A stretch of DNA of 64,000 nucleotides, from NCBI GenBank assembly GCA_945895375.1, contig CAMDEE010000001.1, positions 1-64,000 on the forward strand, written 5' to 3'. Shown piece after piece: positions 30,347-39,173 of this stretch (within the stretch, counting starts at the first letter, position 1; the number at the start of each line of letters is the position of its first letter). Origin of the DNA: Auritidibacter sp. Marseille-P8566. GTDB lineage: Bacteria; Actinomycetota; Actinomycetes; Actinomycetales; Microbacteriaceae. Made by a program: the position numbers and the translations under genes. The notes under the pieces are model-generated. The model did not search any database. It was not told the origin of the DNA and saw nothing but the letters and a program-made list of their open reading frames with translations.

Positions 30347-31324
30347 GTGGAGATAACCAACGAAATGCGCCAGCAGATACTTGAGACTGCAAGAGTCCTA
30401 AGTATCCCTATGCGCATCAAGTTCAGGGGCATAACCACCAGAGAAGTATTACTATTTGAAGGACCTAATGGCTGGGCTGAATGGTCACCATTTACTGAGT
30501 ATGAAGACGAAGAAGCCAGTATCTGGCTCAAAGCAGCCATAGAGTTTGCCTTCGGAGACATCCCTCAACCAACACTCAAGACCATCAAAGTCAACGCCAC
30601 CCTAGCTGCAGTTAAGGATGTAAGAGCAGCCCTAGAACCCTTTGGCAACTTTGAAGTAGTCAAGATCAAAGTTGCCGAAAAAGGTCAAACCCTTCAAGAC
30701 GATCTTGACCGCATTCATGAAGTCAGAAAATACTACCCAGAAGCACGAATCAGACTCGACGCCAACGGTGGCTACGACATAGAAACAGCATTAGCCCTAG
30801 CTAATGCAATGTATGAAGAAGGTGTCCCTTTGGAATACCTGGAGCAGCCAGTAAAGACCATCGCAGAACTTGCTGAACTAAAACTTAAACTCAACCTTCT
30901 AAACATAAAGATTGCAGCTGACGAATCAGTTAGAAAAGTAAGTGACCCACTAGCAGTAGCTCAAGCCAACGCAGCAGATCTTCTAGTTCTAAAAGCAGCA
31001 CCACTTGGCGGAATCAACAACGCTCTAAGAATTGCTAATGAAGCAGGACTACCTGTTGTAGTTTCAAGTGCATTAGAAACATCAGTAGGAATAAGCATGG
31101 GTGTTCACCTAGCTGCTCTTCTAGACAGTGAATACGCAAGTGGTCTAGCAACAGCAGCACTACTCACAGAAGATGTAACTGACACTCCCCTAATCCCAAT
31201 CAACGGTGAAATACCCGTAACAAGAATCACCCCAAACAAAAACGCCCTGACCAAACTCCAAGCACCTGCAGATAGAACTACTTGGTGGATGGAAAGGTTA
31301 GAGCGTTGTTTGAAATCACTATGA
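30347..31324 (+). CDS. menC: o-succinylbenzoate synthase
   Basis: Enolase superfamily: VKIKVAEKG, RLDANGGYD, EYLEQPVKT, KIAADESVR, LVLKAAPLGG. Exact start uncertain (GTG 30347 or downstream ATG). Confidence 0.92.
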   Translation: MEITNEMRQQILETARVLSIPMRIKFRGITTREVLLFEGPNGWAEWSPFTEYEDEEASIWLKAAIEFAFGDIPQPTLKTIKVNATLAAVKDVRAALEPFGNFEVVKIKVAEKGQTLQDDLDRIHEVRKYYPEARIRLDANGGYDIETALALANAMYEEGVPLEYLEQPVKTIAELAELKLKLNLLNIKIAADESVRKVSDPLAVAQANAADLLVLKAAPLGGINNALRIANEAGLPVVVSSALETSVGISMGVHLAALLDSEYASGLATAALLTEDVTDTPLIPINGEIPVTRITPNKNALTKLQAPADRTTWWMERLERCLKSL

Positions 31325-31550
31325 GAATTTTGGAGTCGGTATCGAATTTAGGTACCTTGGGTGGTGAGTACGACATTGCTTGAGGCATGAAACCCGTATA
31401 AGAGTCGGAAAGACGCATATCTAGTTCACCGTTCGGCACTAACTTGGACAGGATGTTCTGATACGGTCGCAGCAAATTCTATGTTATGGCAAGACCTTGA
31501 CTGTGAAGATAGTTTCAGTCACACATTTTGAAGGCTAATGTTCTATAAAT

Positions 31551-31865
31551 TTAACGCAGCGGCTTAGCCCGCTTGAAAACCGTGACTAACACGGCAGAAA
31601 CTGCAATGATGACAGCAATTATTCCTGTTCCGGTGACCAGGTAGTGGAGAAGAGATTCATCAGAGAGCTGATATCCTTCAAAAGATAAAATTGTGAAGAA
31701 AATAGGGATAAGCATTCGTCGCAATGGCGTTGTAAAGTCGTCAGGGCTCTTTCTCTGAAAAAGTGAAGCGATCCAACCTATCCAAGTAATCCAAGACAAC
31801 CCCAACATTAGAGTCGCCACTACCCAAGGGTCGGCACTTTGAGAAATAACCATGGGATGAATCAA
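31551..31865 (-). CDS. Small multi-TM hypothetical protein; candidate immunity partner of the RHS protein
   Basis: 104 aa with about 3 hydrophobic segments; start codon overlaps the RHS stop codon (31862-31865), same strand. Function is inference. Confidence 0.6.
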   Translation of the reverse strand: MIHPMVISQSADPWVVATLMLGLSWITWIGWIASLFQRKSPDDFTTPLRRMLIPIFFTILSFEGYQLSDESLLHYLVTGTGIIAVIIAVSAVLVTVFKRAKPLR

Positions 31866-34800
31866 CGTTTTGTAACTTTCTTGACAGGCTTATTCGTATT
31901 GGTTTTGGAAAGGGGCTTCTTCGGAGTGGTTTTGAAAAGAGATTCTCCTCCAAAATATACACCTGCCGAATACGTATAACCTACTGCCATTTCTTGGCGA
32001 AAGTCTTTGAAAGTCTCGGGTGCGTGAACTTTGAAAAGACCACGAAACTGCAAGCCCTCCTTGGCCATCTTTCCGATTGGACCGCCTACCGCTCCAAACA
32101 AGCTGTCCGTCAACATGTTTTTGCCAACATACCACCAATAGTCCGCTCCCTTTAAGCGCTGCTCATTAGCCGAGGCTGTGCCGGAAATGAATCCAGATAG
32201 AGCACCAACTAAAAGGCCACCCACTAGGCAACCTATCACCGCTGTGACTGCGCAGATTGCGCCGCCTATGAGGCCACCAAAAACCGCGACGCCTAAGTCA
32301 AGCCAGCCATTCAACCCAGTAAAGTCACCTGCGTTGACGGGATCATTCGGATACGTATAACTGTTTTCGTTTCCGCCTTTGACAGGGTCTTTTGAGGTGA
32401 ATTGGTTGGTTTCAGGGTTATAGACTCTTGCTCCCATGAGGATGAGTCCTGTGGTGTTGGTTGCTCTTTCCTGTTGACCGTAGGTGCTGTAGTTGATTAG
32501 GTTTGTGTTGGTTTGGCTGGTTTGTGGGTTTCCAAACGAGTCATAAACACTCCACGCTCCAACAGAGTTGCTGTCTAGATCTAAGGTTGTGACTGTGTGT
32601 CCTCTTATGTCTGTCAACTGCATTGACGAGGTTTTGACAGTGCCTTTGAAAGTGGTGGTAACAGCAAGTCCTACACCTAGAGAGCCTGTGTAGATCTCGG
32701 TAGTGAGGTTCGCCCCAGACTGTTGGGTGGTCCATTCAGGGTTGTCTGAAGAGTCACTGTAATGTCTGACAGTTGTTAGGTTGCCTACTGTTTCGTTTAC
32801 TCTTCTACCTAGAGCATCATAGGTAAATGAGGTTGTTGAACCAGACTGGGTGATACCTGTCACCTGATCAACCAGGCTGTAAGTCAGGTTGATGCCTGCA
32901 TTATTTGCTGGAGCATCAACTGCAGGAATAAACGTATTTCTGCCTAGAGAGTCATAAACATAGCCACTAATTGTTAGCTGTGACTCGGAGTTGAAGGTAT
33001 TTGTTTTAGTTGTAGTAGCACCACAAACACCGATACTGCTGCTTGTTCTATCTCCTCGAGTGTTATAGCTGTAACTCTCTGAGAAACAGGAAGCGCCATT
33101 AGAAGACACTGTTGCAAGCCTTGAAGAAGAGTCATAACCATAAACAGTGACCTTCGGTGAAGCGCTGCTTGCTGAATCAGGTGCTAGCTCTCGAATTACC
33201 CGGCCATAGCCGTCGTATTCTCGACTCCAAGACAAAACAGTAGATGCCACAGATCCATAACTCATTGAAGAAATCTGGCCAGCATCATTGAATGTGTTGG
33301 TCTGAGTAACACCATTAGGACCAGACTGGTTGGTTAGCCTGCCGTATTCGTCATAAACACCCGAATACAGGTAACTGAAAGGTGTTCCAGCAGAACTCGA
33401 ACCAGTGATACTCATTCCGGTCACTAGAGCTCTAGGCTCTGAAGCATTGCCGTAAGTGTAAGAAGTAGTTGTTCTAGGAGAAACAACAGTTGAGACAGCT
33501 CCTGCAGCTAACTGACCTGAATCGACATAGTAAGTAGTTGTCTCTTCCCCCAAGCTATTTTTAGAGGCGACCTGTCTACCCCAGGCATCGAAAGTTTGAC
33601 TTGTTTCACTTTGCTTAACCCCTGCAACATAACTTTCAGTTTTAGTCTCTAAAAGAGACACTGGATCGTAAAGGTGCTTAGTAGATATCGATGCAGCACC
33701 TGATGCTGAAACAGTTGAAGTATCTGCTCTACCATCAGCCAGATAAGTGTTTGTTGTTGTTCTAACTAGAGAACCGAAACGATATTCTGCAACAGTCAAA
33801 GGATTCAACGCAGGATCATAGGCAGAGACATGACTCTTTGATGAAGGCAGTGTTTCACCTGTTTGTGAAATACAAAGCAGATCCTGCCAAGCAGGCTTCA
33901 AACCACAGTCAGGGAACAAAGTGTTTGCGGTCGCACTGTAATAAACAGTTACATCTGTTCTAGCATCAACACCATCAGATCCAGGAGCAACAGATTTAAC
34001 TTGCTGTCCAAGCTCATTGAAAACTGTCTTTGATGTTGAAACCAAAACCTCAGAACTATCAAAAGACTCTACGAGCGTTGGTATCCCTAAAGTCCAACCC
34101 GAAACAGTGCTGCCATCTTGAGGGGCATAATCCTTTTTTGTGCTACCCAACACTTGAATGACTGTATCTGGTGACTGCGCCAAGACTAACTCAACCTTTG
34201 AAGAAGTCAACAGGCCAGTTAACGGTTCACCCTCACGATAATCGTCATAAGTGAAACTTGTATATGTTCGAACTTCTTTAGGGTCGCCAGATGCATCCAA
34301 AACAGTCTTTTTAGGGGACCAAGTTTCAGATAGATAAGCACCATTAGGGACAGTGAAGCCATTTACCTGTGTATAAAACTTAGAGACACTGGCATACATA
34401 AACTCATCAAAGGTGCTGCCACCTTCAGTTGCTGTCCGATCTAATACGTTGTTTATACCCTGGCTATCGAATGTGGCGTAAACAACATTTTTAATTCGGA
34501 TTGTTGCGGTGTAGAGCCATTTTGTTTTACCGTAGCTAGCGGTGTTAGTTGGTTTACCGTCAACATCGAGGAATGTGAAATCAGCGTTACGCCAGAGCGC
34601 ACTTGTCGACGCTGGCACGATCACGTTTCCTGAAGCGTCCAGTGGGATAGTACTATCAGCCCCGAAAACGGCCGCCGCATAGAACGGGGCTGTTTCTTGA
34701 CCCCAAAGCAAAGTAGTGGAAAGTGGCAAGTTCGGCAAGAAACCAGTGTTACCTGAAGGGTTCAGGTCATAAACAAAGGTTTGCTCCACGTTTGAGGAAG

Positions 34801-37800
34801 CAACCCAACTACTGTTTAGGCTTCTAGCGACCTGCACAAGCCTGCCTGAAGCATCATATTTGAATGTGTAAGGAGCGAAACCACTCACAGAAACTTTAGA
34901 AAGCTTCCCTAAACCGTTGTATTCATAGGAGACAGTGGAGCCGTTTGTGTTATCTGTGACCTGCATCAACACCCCAGATTCATAGGTGTATGACTTCTTC
35001 AAAACTGTTACTGGTGAACCAGTAACAAGATCTAGGTATTTGTAACTTATAGTTGCAAGCAGTCCTGCAGCGTTATAGGTGTAAACCAAACCTTGAGTGA
35101 CAGAGGTACCCTGACAGCCAACTGTTCCTAAAGCTGCATATCCTGAAGCAGATACACGACCTGATGAATCAAATGTGGTTATAACTGCTCTACTAGAGGC
35201 ATTCGACCGAGCACAAAGTAATCGCCAATCAGCGTTTACTGGTTTAGTGAAGTTAGTGGTCGCCTGATCTGTTTCAACAACAGTCAACACATTACCGTCA
35301 ACAGTAACTTTCAGGTTCGCAGCTTTAGCTTCATCAGAAACAGGAGTCAAAGTTGTTGTGCCACTGAATTCTAAAACATCTGAGTCAGGACTAATCAAAT
35401 AGTAATGACCATTATCAGGATCGTTAGTGACTCTGTATCCAGCTAGAGCTGTCGCATCGCTAGAAAATGATGCTGACCAGCCTTCACCAAACACTGAAGA
35501 CTGAGTATCTGTGAAGAAAGAATTACCGGTAAAGGTTCTAGAAACAGATAGGGACTGTAAACCAACCTGTTGACTGTAATCGGTAGTCGACATGTTGAAT
35601 TTGCCGGAAACCAAAGAAACAATTCCAGGACCTGCTGATGCGACTGCGCTATCTAAACTATTAGGCAACCTTGTTACAGAGAAACCTGAATCATCTGAGC
35701 AAAACCATTCAGCGATAGAGGAATAGTAGAAACAAAAACGCAGATCGATAGTTACAGGAATGTTCTGCGGCAAGGCGGGAGCGCTGAAAACACCGATGTT
35801 AGACACATTTAGTTTGTAATCGTAAACACCTTTCAAACCTGATTTCGTAGTCAAAGGAATGTTTGTTTCAGCTACATCCCAAGCAGTGGAAGTTCCTTGT
35901 TTACGCCACTCAATAGTGGCAGAAGATGGTTGTAAACCAGCCATCGGAGCGCCGTACCCCGAAACCATAACGCTAGATGCAACGGTAGGTCCTGTCAATG
36001 GAGAAATAGCTCCCACATAGCCGAAAGTCATTGTGTGTGAAGCGGTGACAGATGCGATGCCATTTGTTTTCTTAGCGACTGCTGTTATTCGTCGCTGGAA
36101 AGAACCAGATGGGAGAGATATTGTTTGACTCAAAGACCCGTCAACGTTTGTTTGATAATTTACTGGCGCGGATCCATCCACACTGATGCTAAGCATGTTT
36201 GTTCTATAACTTTCAGGAGCTGCAGCAGAAGACACAGTACAAGTCACCGGCACAGTTGGTGTGTATCCACCTTGGTATCCGTTTGCGTAAGGACAGGTAA
36301 TAGTAGGTGTCAGTGGTTGTGTCGCTTCAACCTTGAAGGTAAGCACCGGAGATAAGGATTCAGAACTGACTCGACTGTCAGAACTCGATGCTCTAACAAA
36401 ATAGGTCTGATTATTAGTCAAAGCTGTTGTTGGTTTACAGCTTCCTGAACTGCCGCTTGAAACAATGACAGTACACAAAGTACTAATAGCCGTTGTAGAA
36501 GTTGCTGTTGGGTAAGACTTGAAAGCTAAAGTTACATTTCCACCATCAGGGTCAACAGCTTTAGAAGTGAAAGTAGGCTTCCAAGAACCAACACTCAAGT
36601 AACCAGAATTCTGGATTGAATCACTAACGGTAGGAGTTGCAGCAGTGCCAGGGTAACGGTTGTAATTAATGGTTAGTGAAGGCTTATTGTTTGAAGCATT
36701 CGAAGAGTTGAATCTCTTCCAACCAAAACTATCTGCCTCATTAGAGGCCTTAATGCCAAAGCCCGCTCGATTAGAAATAACCACAGGCATGTTAGCTGCC
36801 AGATTAGTAACATCCGTAGTTATGTTAGCTGCCGGACAACTCGAGTTATAGCCCGCCGCAACACTCTTAGCAACACCAACACCACCAATAGTTGGGGCAT
36901 TACCCCACCTAGTTGAAGGAGTGGCAGGTGAAATAGCGTAAATACTAAAGTTTCGTGCAGTACAAGACCAAGACCAGTTCAAATACAACTTCAAGTTAGC
37001 CGAAATGATGTCTTGGCCAATCCAGCCAGTTGAATCAAAGTTCAAGTATGAGCGGTAGATGGATGAACCACCATCAGGGGTGCCAACTAAAAGTTCTGTT
37101 GAGGACTGAAAATCAGTCGTCGGATAAACGTTAGTCACATAAGTATCAAAAGTTGGATCTAAAACAACTGCCGGATCCACAATGACTGGATACTCTAAAT
37201 CTTCACGCTCAAAAAATGTCCCATCAACAGCTAAATCTAAAACACCAGAAGCACCAATAACCGGTTCCAGTTCAGAAGTTATAGGCGCTGTTGCACCATC
37301 AGCAGAGTCATACATGAAAGGAGTGGGAACCGATCCAAGCACCTGGCTTCCAGAAACAAACTCGTATCCGCCATTACTGTCGGCTTGCAGACGAACATTC
37401 TTGCCTTTAACAAGAAGCTTCAACTTATCTAGAGTTGCCGCATCAGGTTTAGCTTTAACCTCAAAAGACTGTTCAAAACCAGAAGCATCCAGGCGAATCA
37501 GCAAATCAACATTAGGTAAAACATCAACAAAGCGAGCTGTGTCCTCAAACAACACAGGCTTAGGTAAAGCCCCATCCCAGCCAAAACCAAAATGGTTACC
37601 ATCAGAGCCAGATATACTCACTAAACCATCTGCTGCAACTTCTGCAGCGGGACCACCACCAGATACCTTGAAATCAAAACGACCAGATTTAGCTTGAACA
37701 AAACCTGTATCATCAAATACCAAAGTGAAATCAAGATCACGCCACCCATACTCCCCAGCACCATCGCGAACCCTAACTGGAGCACCAAAAGACTCAGTAG

Positions 37801-38014
37801 TTAGAGTCCCATCAGGATTAACCCAAGTTGTCGAAAGCTCAGACAACTCAGAAATCACCAAAATACGGTGATTAGTTATAGCGGCCTGCAGCCTAGCTGA
37901 AATGTAATCCTCAGCAGCATAACTAGGTGCAACAGTGAAAGCTTGAGCAGGTGTAACACCCTGCAACAGCAAAGAAAGACCAACTACAACAGAAACAAAT
38001 TTAAAAACCTTCAA
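31862..38014 (-). CDS. Secreted RHS/YD-repeat protein with N-terminal DNRLRE-like domain and C-terminal variable tip
   Basis: Probable TTG start at 38014 gives signal peptide LKVFKFVSVVVGLSLLLQGVTPAQAF; DPTFDTYVTNVYPTTDFQSSTELLVG...RSYLNFD; many YD repeats (YEYNGLGKLSKVS, YDASGRLVQVA); RHS core end RVYNPETNQFTSKDPVKGGNENSYTYPNDPVNAGDFTGLNG. Confidence 0.92.
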   Translation of the reverse strand: MKVFKFVSVVVGLSLLLQGVTPAQAFTVAPSYAAEDYISARLQAAITNHRILVISELSELSTTWVNPDGTLTTESFGAPVRVRDGAGEYGWRDLDFTLVFDDTGFVQAKSGRFDFKVSGGGPAAEVAADGLVSISGSDGNHFGFGWDGALPKPVLFEDTARFVDVLPNVDLLIRLDASGFEQSFEVKAKPDAATLDKLKLLVKGKNVRLQADSNGGYEFVSGSQVLGSVPTPFMYDSADGATAPITSELEPVIGASGVLDLAVDGTFFEREDLEYPVIVDPAVVLDPTFDTYVTNVYPTTDFQSSTELLVGTPDGGSSIYRSYLNFDSTGWIGQDIISANLKLYLNWSWSCTARNFSIYAISPATPSTRWGNAPTIGGVGVAKSVAAGYNSSCPAANITTDVTNLAANMPVVISNRAGFGIKASNEADSFGWKRFNSSNASNNKPSLTINYNRYPGTAATPTVSDSIQNSGYLSVGSWKPTFTSKAVDPDGGNVTLAFKSYPTATSTTAISTLCTVIVSSGSSGSCKPTTALTNNQTYFVRASSSDSRVSSESLSPVLTFKVEATQPLTPTITCPYANGYQGGYTPTVPVTCTVSSAAAPESYRTNMLSISVDGSAPVNYQTNVDGSLSQTISLPSGSFQRRITAVAKKTNGIASVTASHTMTFGYVGAISPLTGPTVASSVMVSGYGAPMAGLQPSSATIEWRKQGTSTAWDVAETNIPLTTKSGLKGVYDYKLNVSNIGVFSAPALPQNIPVTIDLRFCFYYSSIAEWFCSDDSGFSVTRLPNSLDSAVASAGPGIVSLVSGKFNMSTTDYSQQVGLQSLSVSRTFTGNSFFTDTQSSVFGEGWSASFSSDATALAGYRVTNDPDNGHYYLISPDSDVLEFSGTTTLTPVSDEAKAANLKVTVDGNVLTVVETDQATTNFTKPVNADWRLLCARSNASSRAVITTFDSSGRVSASGYAALGTVGCQGTSVTQGLVYTYNAAGLLATISYKYLDLVTGSPVTVLKKSYTYESGVLMQVTDNTNGSTVSYEYNGLGKLSKVSVSGFAPYTFKYDASGRLVQVARSLNSSWVASSNVEQTFVYDLNPSGNTGFLPNLPLSTTLLWGQETAPFYAAAVFGADSTIPLDASGNVIVPASTSALWRNADFTFLDVDGKPTNTASYGKTKWLYTATIRIKNVVYATFDSQGINNVLDRTATEGGSTFDEFMYASVSKFYTQVNGFTVPNGAYLSETWSPKKTVLDASGDPKEVRTYTSFTYDDYREGEPLTGLLTSSKVELVLAQSPDTVIQVLGSTKKDYAPQDGSTVSGWTLGIPTLVESFDSSEVLVSTSKTVFNELGQQVKSVAPGSDGVDARTDVTVYYSATANTLFPDCGLKPAWQDLLCISQTGETLPSSKSHVSAYDPALNPLTVAEYRFGSLVRTTTNTYLADGRADTSTVSASGAASISTKHLYDPVSLLETKTESYVAGVKQSETSQTFDAWGRQVASKNSLGEETTTYYVDSGQLAAGAVSTVVSPRTTTSYTYGNASEPRALVTGMSITGSSSAGTPFSYLYSGVYDEYGRLTNQSGPNGVTQTNTFNDAGQISSMSYGSVASTVLSWSREYDGYGRVIRELAPDSASSASPKVTVYGYDSSSRLATVSSNGASCFSESYSYNTRGDRTSSSIGVCGATTTKTNTFNSESQLTISGYVYDSLGRNTFIPAVDAPANNAGINLTYSLVDQVTGITQSGSTTSFTYDALGRRVNETVGNLTTVRHYSDSSDNPEWTTQQSGANLTTEIYTGSLGVGLAVTTTFKGTVKTSSMQLTDIRGHTVTTLDLDSNSVGAWSVYDSFGNPQTSQTNTNLINYSTYGQQERATNTTGLILMGARVYNPETNQFTSKDPVKGGNENSYTYPNDPVNAGDFTGLNGWLDLGVAVFGGLIGGAICAVTAVIGCLVGGLLVGALSGFISGTASANEQRLKGADYWWYVGKNMLTDSLFGAVGGPIGKMAKEGLQFRGLFKVHAPETFKDFRQEMAVGYTYSAGVYFGGESLFKTTPKKPLSKTNTNKPVKKVTKR

Positions 38015-38258
38015 GGAAAACCCCCATAGTAGAAACGAACAATAAAAAGACTCTACTGCCCACCACCGACAAAGTATCCCCATTTGGCAACTTATGTCCA
38101 ATCGGTGTGTCTTTATTGACATAGTTCCTAATTGAGCACAAACGTACCAAAAAGGGATTTCAAATATCGGTCCGTGTTTCTAAACTTTGTCGCCCAGCCC
38201 AATAGTTAACCCAGCCAAAGACGTAATCAAAAGATGTAACCGTCTTGTTTGCAAGTCT

Positions 38259-39173
38259 TTACAGACCTGAATAAACGTGTAATCCCTTGAAGTACATATT
38301 TACGATGGTGAAGTTGAAGATGATGGCTGTGAAACCGATGAGGGTTAGCCATGCTGCTCTCTTGCCTTCCCAGCCTCTGGTTGTAGTGGCGTGAAGGTAA
38401 GCAGCGTAAATGGTCCAGATGATGAAGGTCCAGACCTCTTTAGTGTCCCAGCCCCAGAAGCGGTGCCAGGCTTTATCAGCCCAGATAGCTCCTGCAATAA
38501 GAGTGAAAGACCAAAGGATAAAACCAATGATGTTGAACTGGTAGTAGGTTCTCTCCAGCTTTTCTGACTTAGGAAATACCTTTAGGAACTTGGTGAAGCC
38601 CTGTCCTGCCTTTGTCTTAGAGGCCTTCATTCTCTTGCTCTCTTTCAAGATGTGAATGAGTGAGAGTGTTGCGCCGATAGTAAAGAAAGCTGTTGCAAGA
38701 ATTGCAACGCTTACGTGAATAACTAGCCAGTAATCCTGAAGAGCTGGGAGAAGTGATTCAACCTGAACATAGAACAAGGTGTTAGCCGAACCAATAACTA
38801 GAACAACGAAACCAGCTAGGAATGAAGAGATGAATCTTAGATCTTTGAATAACAAGGCGATCATGTAAATCGCTGAAACTACAAATGCTCCAGAGATGGA
38901 GAACTCATACATGTTTGCCCATGGCACACGGTTCGCAGCAATACCTCTGGTTAGAACTCCAACACCATTAGCAACAACACCTAGGCCAAAGAGAACTAGA
39001 CCGATGTTGTCTAAACGATTAGCGAACTTATCCTTCTTACCCTTGCCACCTGCTCTTTTAGTTAGAGCCCAGGTTAGAACGATGAATGCGAATGCATAGA
39101 AAGTCAGCGCAACAAGAACAATGATTCTTGAAAGTGTCGCGAGTTCTGGGTTTAGTGCAATTTCTGGTGTCAT
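38259..39173 (-). CDS. ccsA: Cytochrome c biogenesis protein CcsA/ResC
   Basis: WANMYEFSISGAFV, GAIWADKAWHRFWGWDTKEVWTFIIW tryptophan-rich haem-handling motif. Confidence 0.95.
   Translation of the reverse strand: MTPEIALNPELATLSRIIVLVALTFYAFAFIVLTWALTKRAGGKGKKDKFANRLDNIGLVLFGLGVVANGVGVLTRGIAANRVPWANMYEFSISGAFVVSAIYMIALLFKDLRFISSFLAGFVVLVIGSANTLFYVQVESLLPALQDYWLVIHVSVAILATAFFTIGATLSLIHILKESKRMKASKTKAGQGFTKFLKVFPKSEKLERTYYQFNIIGFILWSFTLIAGAIWADKAWHRFWGWDTKEVWTFIIWTIYAAYLHATTTRGWEGKRAAWLTLIGFTAIIFNFTIVNMYFKGLHVYSGL

Noticed and set aside
37182-37697. 171-aa plus-strand ORF antisense to the RHS gene
   Set aside because: Low-complexity, unstructured composition typical of antisense shadow of a real coding frame; no start context or domain.
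32309-38014. YD repeats as tandem DNA repeats or a CRISPR-like array
   Set aside because: Repetition is at protein level and degenerate; explained by the RHS/YD repeat architecture.
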